Shown piece by piece: positions 15,814 to 23,204 of a DNA stretch of 32,747 bases. The DNA comes from Solirubrobacterales bacterium (GTDB lineage: Bacteria; Actinomycetota; Thermoleophilia; Solirubrobacterales; Solirubrobacteraceae), in assembly GCA_019240655.1 (NCBI GenBank), contig JAFAXX010000082.1, positions 1 through 32,747 on the forward strand, written 5' to 3'. The position numbers and the translations under genes were made by a program. The notes under the pieces were generated by a model. That model was given only the letters and a program-made list of their open reading frames with translations, had not been told where the DNA came from and ran no database searches. Within the stretch, counting starts at the first letter, position 1. The number at the start of each line of letters is the position of its first letter.

Positions 15814-15996
15814 GTCGGACCTCCCAAAGCCGAACAGCTCCCTGCACAGAAGCGAACCGGAAGTCTACCTTCGGGTGATCGGCCCGCAACCGGTGGCGTT
15901 AGGCCTCGAGGCGCTCCCGAACGCGACGCGGGACGCGCCGGAGGCACCGCGCCGAGACTTCTCCTTCCGACCGGATTGCCTGCGGGCATGAGTTTC

Positions 15997-16187
15997 CGAC
16001 AGGTCCGCCCACGGCGCCGGCAGGTCCTCCCACCGCGCCCGCGGCGTCCGCCCACGGCGCCGGCAGGTCCGCCCACGGCGCCGACAGGTCCGCCCACCGC
16101 GCCGGCAGGTCCGCCCACGGCGCCGACAGGTCCGCCCACCGCGCCGACAGGTCCGCCCACCGCGCCGGCGGCGTCCGCCCACGGCGC
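15997..16187. repeat. 21-bp minisatellite, about nine copies
   Basis: Head-to-tail units of CG(A/G)CAGGTCCGCCCAC(G/C)GCGC begin near 15997, 16018, 16040, 16061, 16082, 16103, 16124, 16145 and 16166, with single-base insertions in two of them. The unit is seven codons long, so several frames stay open on both strands and encode artificial heptads (for example TAPTGPP or AVGGPVG). It fills most of the approximately 400-bp gap between the hydrolase stop and the DUF3311 start; the rest of that gap holds nothing recognisable beyond the DUF3311 ribosome binding site. Confidence 0.92.
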
Positions 16188-16212
16188 TGGCGGCGTCGAG
16201 GACGCGGGCGCT

Positions 16213-16977
16213 TCACACGTTGACCGCCTGGTGTGCGAGGTTGCGTCGCCAGAGGTCGAGCGTACGCTCGAAGTGCCGCTCGGCGGCCTCACGCTGGTAA
16301 ACGGGCAGGTCGGCCATCGAGAAGCCGTGCTCGGTACCGGGAATGCGCTCGACCACCCCTCTGACCCCGTTGCGTTCGAGCTCGTCGCGGAACTGGTCGA
16401 CCAGCTCCGGCGGGAACCGATCGCTCTCGGCGAACGCGAAGTACAACTCACCGCGAACCCCAGGAAGGTCGTGGTGGGGAGAGTCGGGCCGGTCGGTGAT
16501 CGGCGCGCCGGGGTGGATGCCGGCCGCGGCGACAAACTCATCGGCGAGCGCGGAGACCACGTGCAGCGCGAACCGGGCCCCCATGCAGTAGCCGACACAC
16601 ACCTTCGGGCCCGAGCTCGCCGCCGGGTCTGAGCCGATCGCCTCGAGGACCGCCCTGGTGTCGCTCGCCACCATCCCGGGCGTCAAGCTGGAGATGATGC
16701 TCATGAGCCGCTCCGCGTCGGGGCCCTGGAATCCGCCGGCTCGCAGCTTGTCCATGTCGAACGTCAGCTGCTCGCCGGAGCGGTAGAACAGGTCGAGCAC
16801 GACGCAGTAGTAGCCGTCGGCCGCGAACCGCCGCGCGTTCGCCTTCAATTGCTCGCGATAGCCGACCGCATCCATGTACAGGACCGCGACCGGGAACGGC
16901 GCGCCATCGTCAGGATGGACGACGACGGTGGTCATCTCACCGTCAGGGGTGTGGACGCGCATCTCCTGCTCGTGCAT
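16213..16977 (-). CDS. Dienelactone hydrolase family protein
   Basis: A 254-aa alpha/beta-hydrolase with the Cys-Asp-His triad of this family: Cys131 in GYCMGA, Asp186 in AESDRF and His217 in GTEHGF. The N-terminus (VHTPDGEMTTVVVHPDDG...PVAVLYMD) and the AGIHPGAP segment also match. Dienelactone hydrolases open lactone intermediates in chloroaromatic degradation, but many relatives act on other esters, and no catechol-pathway gene is nearby. GAGGAG precedes the ATG at good spacing. No signal peptide, so cytoplasmic. The minisatellite starts 26 bp after its stop. Confidence 0.92.
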   Translation of the reverse strand: MHEQEMRVHTPDGEMTTVVVHPDDGAPFPVAVLYMDAVGYREQLKANARRFAADGYYCVVLDLFYRSGEQLTFDMDKLRAGGFQGPDAERLMSIISSLTPGMVASDTRAVLEAIGSDPAASSGPKVCVGYCMGARFALHVVSALADEFVAAAGIHPGAPITDRPDSPHHDLPGVRGELYFAFAESDRFPPELVDQFRDELERNGVRGVVERIPGTEHGFSMADLPVYQREAAERHFERTLDLWRRNLAHQAVNV

Positions 16978-17014
16978 CTGTTCTCCTCACTTGTCTAGGG
17001 ACGGCGACAGAACC

Positions 17015-17230
17015 CTATGCCGCCTTGGGCTTCGGACCGGTTGATCCAGCCGCGTACATCGAGGCGTAGCCTCCGCCGCGGGCGCCGAGTTGTTGGTGGG
17101 TCCCCCGGTTTCGACGATCCGGTCGCGTCGACCAGCACGATTCGGTCCGCCTCCATCCGCCGTCGTCAGCCGGTGGGCGATCAGGACCCCGGTGCTCCCC
17201 TCGGGCAGCACGTCGAGCCTCGATTTCGTT
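17015..17230 (-). pseudogene. C-terminal remnant of an ABC exporter (frameshifted)
   Basis: Reading the minus strand in changing frames recovers the end of an ABC-B exporter ATPase domain: LPEGSTGVLIAHRLTTAD (H-loop region), then EADRIVLVDA in a second frame, DRIVETG back in the first, and finally GTHQQLGARGGGYASMYAA in another frame before a stop. At least three small indels interrupt it, and the transmembrane and Walker regions are absent. It is a dead fragment left by deletion and decay. Confidence 0.8.
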
Positions 17231-17471
17231 TCGGAGGCGAGATCCCGTTGAACCGGTGGCGGTCATCGCGGCGACCGTGCATACCTCTTGCAGGCTCTCT
17301 GACAGACGAAGCGTATCCGGGTAGTTCACACACGCTCGTTGTTGTAAACCAGCGGTGCGATGGAGCTGCCTCGGGCCTCGTGATCAGGCGTGCGTCGGCG
17401 GCCCCCCCGATCCCCCGCGAGCCAACGTCAGTCCTAGTTCTCCTAACCACCGTGGGTAAACTCAACACGCG

Positions 17472-18143
17472 GTGGACGCGCCATTCGTCACCGACCCGGA
17501 CGACGTGCTCGCCCAGCCGACCAGGGCGCGGCTGTTCACACTCCTCGGAGAGCTCAAGCGGCCAGCGCGAACCGCCGAGCTTGCGGAGCGCCTGGAGATG
17601 CATCCCAACGGCGTGCGCATCCACCTCGAGCGGATGGAGCACGCCGGCCTCGTACAGCGAGCCCGTATCCGGGACAGACGCGGGAGGCCACCGGATGCAT
17701 GGTCGGTCTCCGCCGACGCCCGTCCCGCGCGGAGCGACCCACACGCCTATCACGACCTCGGCCGCTGGCTTGCCCGAGTGCTGCGAGCGCGCCCGGGCGC
17801 GCTGCGCGGCGTCGAGCAGACCGGACGCGAGATCGGGCGCGAGCTTGCGCCCGAGGCGACGGCTGCCGGCCGCCGCGTGTTCGAGGCCTCGCTGAGCGCG
17901 CTCGGGTTCCAGCCCACCGCCGAGGCGCGCGGAGACGGCGTCACCTACCGCCTGCGCAACTGTCCCTACCGCGATGCGGTGCACGAGAACCAGCCGGCAA
18001 TCTGCGCCCTGCACAAGGGCATCACCCGTGGGCTGCTCGACGTGCTCGCCCCAGAGGCCCGGCTCTCAGGCTTCGTGCCCCACGACCCTGATCTCGCGGG
18101 CTGTCTGATCGAGCTGCGCGACCTCAGCACGTCGGCCGGGTAA
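17472..18143 (+). CDS. Winged-helix regulator with C-terminal Cys cluster (SufR-like)
   Basis: A 223-aa protein starting at GTG. The N-terminal winged helix (PTRARLFTLLGELKRPARTAELAERLEMHPNGVRIHLERMEHAGLV) resembles ArsR/SufR-type regulators; RDRRGRPPDAWSVS forms the wing. The C-terminal half has the SufR/YlmC-like pattern GVTYRLRNCPYRDAVHENQPAICALHKG...CLIEL, with Cys164, Cys178 and Cys211 able to bind an iron-sulfur cluster or metal. SufR represses Fe-S assembly genes, but no suf gene is in this window. TAAACT 9 nt before the GTG could be a -10. The neighbours are an ABC exporter remnant and a degenerate stretch, so the target is unknown. Confidence 0.82.
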   Translation: MDAPFVTDPDDVLAQPTRARLFTLLGELKRPARTAELAERLEMHPNGVRIHLERMEHAGLVQRARIRDRRGRPPDAWSVSADARPARSDPHAYHDLGRWLARVLRARPGALRGVEQTGREIGRELAPEATAAGRRVFEASLSALGFQPTAEARGDGVTYRLRNCPYRDAVHENQPAICALHKGITRGLLDVLAPEARLSGFVPHDPDLAGCLIELRDLSTSAG

Positions 18144-18494
18144 GCGTCCGATCGAAAAGGCCGGGGCCGAGCGCTGCCACGCGAGGCCCATCTCAGCGCG
18201 CGTCTGACGGCCTTGGGCTCCTCAGGCGTCGACTACCGGGGCGCCGACCACGCGCGGCGAGCCGTGCTCGCGCCATTGCTGAGCCGTCGCACGGGGCCTC
18301 CAGGGCAGGTCCGTCGCCGCGGGCGTGTTTCTTCCTGGCCGTCGCGTCGGACGGTGCTCCGTTCGGCCGGCGGGGCGCCGCTCCGCGCCGCATTCGCCGC
18401 CGGGTTGGACGCGTAGCTCGACGACGTCGAGCCCGAGGCCGGCCTGCGCGAGCAGCTTTGAGTCCAGGCACCACGCCGCCGACGGCGGCCGGAA
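18144..18494. other. Gene-free stretch, possibly degenerate coding DNA
   Basis: About 350 bp between the SufR-like gene and the stop of the lipoprotein gene. Plus-strand frames give protein-like pieces (LPREAHLSARLTALG, VDYRGADHARRAVLAPLL, FLAVASDGAPFG) in different frames broken by stops, so it may be a decayed gene, but I recognise no family. No RNA gene or strong hairpin is seen. Confidence 0.35.
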
Positions 18495-19502
18495 CTACGG
18501 AACGATTGCGATGTGCCCCTCGGCGTGGGCGATGCTCGGCCCATTCGCCACGTGGCGCACCACGCAGCCGCCCTTGGCGCAGTGGACGGCATCGGTTTTC
18601 GCTCCGCCCTCGGTGGCCACGAGCAGATCACCCGGCCGCGCACCGGCGGCGAACAGCGCGGCCGAGCTCGCGCGGAGCAGCACGTCGTCACCCGGATGCG
18701 GATTGCCCGGCGTCCGGCGGTCCGCGAGCAGCGCCTCGAACCCCCGCCTCGCGGGCAGGAACGCCTCGCTCTCGACTCCCGTGTCGCCGCCGTGCGGAAG
18801 CGCCGAGCCGGCCACCTCCGGATTGCGCCCATCCGGAGTGACGGCGTAGATCCCTCCGCCGAGCTCGTCCGGCGCGATCAGGTCGCCGGCGAAGCGGCCG
18901 AACGTCGCGGGCGCCACCGCGATCCCGCCCTCGACGCGGTGGGCGCTCATCGTGATCGATCGCACCGCCCCGTGGCAGTCGACGGCGTCAACAGCGGTGT
19001 GCTTGCCGGCGGTGGCGGCGACCAGCAGCCGGTAGCCAAAGCGGCCGGTGTCGTCGAATGCGATCCCGTCGATGAGCCCCGGCAAGCCGATGGACGCGAA
19101 CGGCCGCACTCGGCCCTGCCGGCTGATCGCGACGACCCCCCGCGGCGACCCAAAGCTGATCGCGTAGACGGTGTCGGCGCCAAAGCTGCAGCCCGGCCGT
19201 CCGGCGCTCGCCACCGCGATGTACGCCTCGAGCCCCGGATTCGAGTGGTACGTGGGAGCGAACGGCTGCCGGGCGCCCGATCGGTGGAGCAACTTCAGGC
19301 GGCCGTTGGCGGCCAGCACGAGCGCGCCGTCGCGACGGGGCCCGACCACGTCGATCGGGCTGGCCACGTGGCTGTACGGCGTCCAAGCGGCCGGGGCCGG
19401 CGCCCCCGCAGCCGCGGTGACCGTGCGGGTCGCCGCGCCGGCTCCACACCCGACCGCGGCGATTGCCGCCAGCAGCACCGCGATCACCCTGGCGGAGCGC
19501 AC
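18495..19502 (-). CDS. Putative secreted lipoprotein, unknown function
   Basis: A 335-aa protein with an N-terminal signal peptide and lipobox ending AAVGC (about residue 19), so probably lipid-anchored outside the membrane. The mature part is rich in short beta strands and Gly turns (AVASAGRPGCSFGADTVYAI, GVVAISRQGRVRPFA, DGIAFDDTGRFGYRLLVAA, GGGIYAVTPDGRN, PGDLLVATEGG), a pattern typical of beta-propellers such as SMP-30/NHL-type domains. Four Cys in the mature region could form disulfides (DCHG, HCAKGGC, GCSF). I do not recognise a specific family and no catalytic motif stands out. It stands alone; the next gene in this orientation is about 250 bp upstream. Confidence 0.75.
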   Translation of the reverse strand: MRSARVIAVLLAAIAAVGCGAGAATRTVTAAAGAPAPAAWTPYSHVASPIDVVGPRRDGALVLAANGRLKLLHRSGARQPFAPTYHSNPGLEAYIAVASAGRPGCSFGADTVYAISFGSPRGVVAISRQGRVRPFASIGLPGLIDGIAFDDTGRFGYRLLVAATAGKHTAVDAVDCHGAVRSITMSAHRVEGGIAVAPATFGRFAGDLIAPDELGGGIYAVTPDGRNPEVAGSALPHGGDTGVESEAFLPARRGFEALLADRRTPGNPHPGDDVLLRASSAALFAAGARPGDLLVATEGGAKTDAVHCAKGGCVVRHVANGPSIAHAEGHIAIVP

Positions 19503-19540
19503 AGAGTGTGAAGCTAGCAGCGCGTCAACTGCGCAACTGC

Positions 19541-19596
19541 GCCGATCGCGTCACCGCGGCGAGCAGCGCGCCGCCGATCGCGCCACCGCGGCGAGC
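19541..19596. repeat. Two-copy 24-bp direct repeat
   Basis: GCCGATCGCG(T/C)CACCGCGG plus GCGAGC-type tails occur at 19541-19564 and 19573-19596 with one mismatch, 32 bp apart, in the roughly 250-bp gap between the lipoprotein start and the 89-aa gene. It may affect the lipoprotein promoter; no function is evident. Confidence 0.6.
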
Positions 19597-19750
19597 CCTG
19601 CGCCAGGAGGGGCGATCGCGGCGCGCACAAGCTCAACCCCGAGCGGCATCAGCGAAACCGGGATCAGCTTGCATCGAATTCGCGCGCTCGCAACGGCGAG
19701 GCAGGGAGTGAGGGGCGGCCCATTGCGCGCAATGAGCCGCCCGGCCCCGG

Positions 19751-20020
19751 TCAGTCGCCCGGGGCAACCGTCCCGAACATCAGCGTGCGCCGTGGGATGT
19801 CGAAGTAGACCGAAGTCGAGGTCCCTAGCAGACCCCGAAGGACCTCGGCATCGTCGGCGCTCACGGACAGCACTTCCTCCCAGGCCCCCTCGTCGAGGAC
19901 CAGCTGAAGCGTGAACGTCCCTGGCTTTTGTGGGTCGCCGGCCACCCAGGTGAACTGGTAGTGCGAGAGCTGGCGCACCTTGATCTCGTCGTCGGTGATG
20001 CGCTGGGGCACCTTTGGCAT
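19751..20020 (-). CDS. Small conserved-looking protein of unknown function
   Basis: An 89-aa protein with a strong ribosome binding site (GGAGGAG about 6 nt before the ATG). It has no signal peptide, membrane helix or Cys. The sequence alternates strands and acidic loops (KVRQLSHYQFTWVAG, PGTFTLQLVLDEGAWEEVLSV, DDAEVLRGLLGTSTSVYFDIPRRTLMFG), suggesting a compact alpha/beta fold. I do not recognise the family. It has its own 5' region and stands alone between two leftward features, so it is probably monocistronic. Confidence 0.72.
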   Translation of the reverse strand: MPKVPQRITDDEIKVRQLSHYQFTWVAGDPQKPGTFTLQLVLDEGAWEEVLSVSADDAEVLRGLLGTSTSVYFDIPRRTLMFGTVAPGD

Positions 20021-20189
20021 CGCGTCTCCTCCGGTTGACGTTGGATTTCACGGCAGGACTGCCCCCGAGTGTCGAAACCAAACCCGAGGCGAGCGATCTC
20101 GGACGAAAACCGGGCTCGTCCCCGCGCGTTTGTCGTGCGCGCTCGCGGCCGGGGTCCTTACCGCGTCGCGTCCCTCGGGCCCCCGACGA

Positions 20190-20441
20190 TCACGCGCGAG
20201 GGTAGTGGTACGCCTGGGTCTGGGTGACCTTGGCGGCGAGCCTCTGCTGTTTGTCGCTGAGCTCCGTCTCGACCACGATCAGCGTGCGCCCCTCGTGTAG
20301 GGGACGAGATGTCGCCACGATCGCCCCGTCGCGGACGGCGCGCAGGAAGTTGGCCTTGGACTCGATCGTGGCGGTTCCCACGGCGCCGTCCGGGAGGTTC
20401 AGCCAGGCGCAAATCCCGCCGCAGTGAGCGGCGAGCCCCAT
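20190..20441 (-). pseudogene. 5'-truncated PaaI-like hotdog thioesterase
   Basis: The open frame from an internal ATG encodes 83 residues that match the C-terminal two-thirds of PaaI/YdiI-type thioesterases: MGLAAHCGGICAW, then ATIESKANFLRAVRDGAIVATSRPLHEGRTLIVVETEL and KVTQTQAYHYP. The usual N-terminal part with the HGG...LAD(T/S) active-site region is missing, and upstream DNA in this frame is not thioesterase-like. There is no ribosome binding site before the ATG. Family members are about 130-150 aa, so this is most likely a deletion remnant without activity. Confidence 0.65.
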
Positions 20442-20443
20442 GA

Positions 20444-20630
20444 TCCTACGACCGGGTCGGTTACCCGACACTGGCGCGCGTGGGGCTGATCCCCTACGGG
20501 AGCTTCCGGGCCGAGCTCGAGCGACTCGCGGCCGCCGGAGTGCTGAAGCGTGCCACGGCGGGCGACGGCTCGACGCTCGGGTGCCGGGCGCCGCGCGCGA
20601 CCGGTCAAGAGCGGACGCCCGGCGCCTATG
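20444..20630 (+). pseudogene. Possible 5'-truncated winged-helix-like fragment
   Basis: Directly after an in-frame TGA at 20441-20443, the plus strand encodes DRVGYPTLARVGLIPYGSFRAELERL and AAAGVLKRATAGDGSTLG, which reads like the end of a winged-helix domain (helix, helix, then a GDGST wing). It has no start codon context and fades into non-protein-like sequence. It abuts the truncated thioesterase in divergent orientation. Recognition is weak. Confidence 0.3.
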
Positions 20631-20921
20631 ATGCTGGTCCTCGGCCTCATTCACGACCGCGGATGGGAGCCCGATGGCTGGGACGGGCCCGAGGAGGAAC
20701 CCGAGCCTGAGCGCCGGCGCCGATGGCGGCTGCCCTGGCGGCCTCTGGCCTGGCTGGCGGCGTGGTACTGGCTGATGGCGCTCGTCTCGGTCTTCAGCGG
20801 GTGGTTCGGGGGATTGGCCGGATTCGCCGTGCTGATGGCGGCGGTGGCGCTGGCGTACTGGAGGATCGAGCGCTGGTGCTCGCGCCAGTACTGGCACGGC
20901 TTGCGCGAACACCGATCGTGA
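20628..20921 (+). CDS. Small two-helix membrane protein, unknown function
   Basis: A 97-aa protein from the first of two adjacent ATGs. An acidic/basic N-terminal segment (HDRGWEPDGWDGPEEEPEPERRRRWRLPWR) is followed by two membrane helices (PLAWLAAWYWLMALVSVFSGW and LAGFAVLMAAVALAYWRIER) separated by a Gly-rich turn, and a short Arg-rich tail. It is Trp-rich. There is no good ribosome binding site, and I recognise no family. It may be a real small membrane protein; the composition and hydrophobic pattern are its main support. Confidence 0.5.
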   Translation: MMLVLGLIHDRGWEPDGWDGPEEEPEPERRRRWRLPWRPLAWLAAWYWLMALVSVFSGWFGGLAGFAVLMAAVALAYWRIERWCSRQYWHGLREHRS

Positions 20922-20971
20922 GCCACGCACGCGGCGCCTGGCAGGGCGCCCGGCGGGGCGCGCCCGCTCCC

Positions 20972-21988
20972 TCAGCGATCGCCGGCGACGGTGTCGGCGA
21001 GCGTCTCGAGCGCCGTGTAGCGAGGCTCCCAGCCGAGCTGCTCGCGCGCTTTCGTCGTGTCCATGATCGCCGGATGGCTCGCCGCTTCGACCCACTCGGC
21101 GGCCGGCGGCAGCAAGCTCAGAACCGGTAGCGAGGCGGCTGCGCGAGCGGAGGCGTGGACGAAGCGAGCCGGGACCGGCAGCGGCGTCAGGCCGAGCTCG
21201 CGTGCCACGTCGGCGCCGCTCACCACGCCGTCGCCGGCGATGTTGTAGGCCCCCGGCGGGCCGGCCCCCACCGCGCACAGGAGGAGTGCCTGGCCGACAT
21301 CCGCCTCGTGGATCAGCTGCAGGGGCATGTTCGGCGCCAGCACCGGTGGCCGCAGAGGCGAGCGCTGGAAGACCTCGAGCAGCCACCGTCCGGTTGCGGC
21401 GATCGGCCCGGGGAGCGCGCTCTTGGCTCCGGCGGCGTGCGGCCCGAGGACGATCGGCGGCCGCAGCAGGTACAGGCCGATCTCGGGGCTGCGCTCGGCC
21501 TCCCGCCGGAGCAGCTGCTCGAGCTCGGCCTTCTCCTGGGCGTAGAACAGCCGCGCGGCCGGACGGGTCGGCCAGTCCTCGGTCATCCCGACCGGGTTGT
21601 CGGGGTGAAAGCCGTACGCGGCCACCGAGGAGGCGTACACGAACCGCCGGGCGCCCGCCTTCGCGGCGGCCCGGAACGCGTTCAGCGTTCCCTGCACGTT
21701 GATTTCCCGGATCGTCTCACGGGAGGCGTTGCCGGTGATCATGAACGCGAGGTGGACGGCGACGTCGACCCCGGCGAAGGCCTCGGCGAGTGCCTGGGGG
21801 TCACGGACGTCGCCGCGCCGGTACTCCATCTTGGTCCACCCATGCTCGGCTGGGTCGAACGGCCGGCGGGCGATGCCGACGATCCGCTTGACGCGCGCGT
21901 CGGCTTGCAGGAGCGGCATCAGTCCGAAGCCGAAGGTTCCGGTCGGGCCGGTGACGGCGATGGTCAGATTCGACTCCGACGACGGCAT
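20972..21988 (-). CDS. NAD-dependent epimerase/dehydratase (extended SDR)
   Basis: A 338-aa extended short-chain dehydrogenase. The NAD(P) loop is TGPTGTFG (13-20), the downstream acidic site is GDVRDPQ, and the catalytic pair Tyr149/Lys153 lies in FYAQEKAELE after the strand FVYASSVAAYG. The substrate-binding half includes LRPPIVLGPHA and PLQLIHEADVGQAL. Such proteins act on nucleotide sugars, or reduce or isomerise other small molecules; the substrate is not predictable. No sugar-biosynthesis genes are near. It is separated from queA by 181 bp holding a structured repeat, so it is likely transcribed alone. Confidence 0.9.
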   Translation of the reverse strand: MPSSESNLTIAVTGPTGTFGFGLMPLLQADARVKRIVGIARRPFDPAEHGWTKMEYRRGDVRDPQALAEAFAGVDVAVHLAFMITGNASRETIREINVQGTLNAFRAAAKAGARRFVYASSVAAYGFHPDNPVGMTEDWPTRPAARLFYAQEKAELEQLLRREAERSPEIGLYLLRPPIVLGPHAAGAKSALPGPIAATGRWLLEVFQRSPLRPPVLAPNMPLQLIHEADVGQALLLCAVGAGPPGAYNIAGDGVVSGADVARELGLTPLPVPARFVHASARAAASLPVLSLLPPAAEWVEAASHPAIMDTTKAREQLGWEPRYTALETLADTVAGDR

Positions 21989-22046
21989 GCCGCCCGCTTT
22001 ACCCAGATTGAGCCGCGATCAGCCAGGGCGGTGAAGATGTCGGTGG

Positions 22047-22096
22047 GTTGGGGCCGGGCTTCGCCCGGCGTCCGTGGGGCCTGACCTCCGGACGCC
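22047..22096 (+). repeat. Double-hairpin dispersed repeat, copy 1
   Basis: A 50-bp element downstream of queA. Hairpin 1 is GCCGGGC-TTC-GCCCGGC (22053-22069) and hairpin 2 is GGCGTCCG...CGGACGCC (22067-22074 with 22089-22096), the two overlapping by 3 nt. A second copy lies on the minus strand at 31693-31741 with the same geometry. On the queA (minus) transcript the hairpins could act as a terminator. Confidence 0.8.
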
Positions 22097-22169
22097 CGGG
22101 CGGGCGGGTGGATCCGAAAGCCGCGAGCGAGGCGCCGCGCCCGGCACCAACCCCCGCAGAGACCAATGG

Positions 22170-23204
22170 CTACGGGAGGATCAGATGGCTGTCGCCGAAC
22201 TCATGCCACCGGTAGCCGTGCGCGAGCGCGGCGTCGTAGGAGCGGGTCAGGAGCTCGCGGCCGGCCGCCGCCTCGAGCATCAGCAGATGCGAGGCTTCGG
22301 GCTCGTGCCAGCCGGTGATCAGCCCGTCGACCGCCCACAACCCGCGCTCGGGCGTGATAACGAGCCCGGTCCAGCCCGCGCCCGCGCGGATCGCGCCGTC
22401 CGGCTCGGCGACTGTCTCGAGCGCCCGCACCACGGTGGTGCCGACCGCGATCACCCGGCTACCGCCCGCGCGAACGGTGGCGAGTAGCCGGGCCGTCGCC
22501 TCCGGCACCTCGAAGTATTCGGGCGCCGGTGCCTCGTGGCGTTCCGGGGACGAGACCCCGGCATGCAGTGTGATCGGCGCCAGGAGCACTCCCTGGGCGA
22601 TCAGGCGAGTGATCAGCTCCGGCGAGAACGGCCGTCCGGCGCTCGGCATCTCGGCGCTGCCCGGGCGCGCGGCGTACACGTTCTGGTAGGCCGCCAGCGG
22701 CCAGCACTCGGCCACGTACCCGTAGCGGATCGGCTCGCCGTGGCGGAGCAGGTAGCGCTCGAGCGGTCCGCGACCCCGGAAGCGCGCGAGGACCAGCCGA
22801 CCGCCGGATGCGTAGGGGGCAACGAGCTCGAGCTCGGCGCCGCCGCGCAGGCGGAGCCGCTCGCCCGGGCGCCCGCGCACGGGCCTCGCGCCGCCGGCCT
22901 CCCGCAGCTCGACCACCCGCCAGCTGGCGTTCAGCCGGGGCACGCGGGTGGCGACGTGCACGCGGACCGGCTCGCCATCCGGCCTGGTGGCCGGGAGCGC
23001 CGCGGGCAGCGTCGCCGAGACGTTGATCACGAGCAGGTCGCCGGGTGTGAGGAGACCGGGGAGGTCGCGGAAGCGAAGGTGGCTGAGCGACCCGCTCGCG
23101 CGGCGAGCGACCAGCAGGCGAACCTCGTCGCGGGCGAGACCCCGGGCCTCGGGCGGCCGGTCCGCCTCGAGCCGCGCCGGGACCTCGAAGGTCGCTGTAC
23201 TCAC
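22170..23204 (-). CDS. queA: QueA-like S-adenosylmethionine:tRNA ribosyltransferase-isomerase
   Basis: A 344-aa QueA family protein. The GTG start overlaps the SDR stop by 4 nt. Family segments include RDEVRLLVARRASGSLSHLRFRDL, LTPGDLLVINVSATLPA, the YGYVAECWPLAAYQNVYA region, GRPFSPELI, ITLHAGVSS, GGSRVIAVGTTVVRALET, TPERGLWAVDGLITGWHEP and SYDAALAHGYRWHEFGDSHLIL. Classical QueA transfers ribose from SAM to 7-aminomethyl-7-deazaguanine in tRNA to make epoxyqueuosine. No other queuosine gene is in the window, and several motifs deviate (for instance NVSATLPAAL where canonical QueA has an NxTRVxxARL-type segment), so the true substrate may differ. It is probably co-transcribed with the SDR. 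Confidence 0.85.
   Translation of the reverse strand: MSTATFEVPARLEADRPPEARGLARDEVRLLVARRASGSLSHLRFRDLPGLLTPGDLLVINVSATLPAALPATRPDGEPVRVHVATRVPRLNASWRVVELREAGGARPVRGRPGERLRLRGGAELELVAPYASGGRLVLARFRGRGPLERYLLRHGEPIRYGYVAECWPLAAYQNVYAARPGSAEMPSAGRPFSPELITRLIAQGVLLAPITLHAGVSSPERHEAPAPEYFEVPEATARLLATVRAGGSRVIAVGTTVVRALETVAEPDGAIRAGAGWTGLVITPERGLWAVDGLITGWHEPEASHLLMLEAAAGRELLTRSYDAALAHGYRWHEFGDSHLILP

Noticed and set aside
15789-16632. Long frames on both strands across the 21-bp repeats
   Set aside because: They stay open only because the repeat is seven codons long; neither has a start site, and both run into the shadow of the dienelactone hydrolase or DUF3311 genes.
20190-21386. 398-codon minus-strand protein ending in a thioesterase domain
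   Set aside because: The N-terminal 315 codons are low-complexity Arg/Ala/Pro sequence overlapping other genes; only the last 83 codons resemble a protein family.
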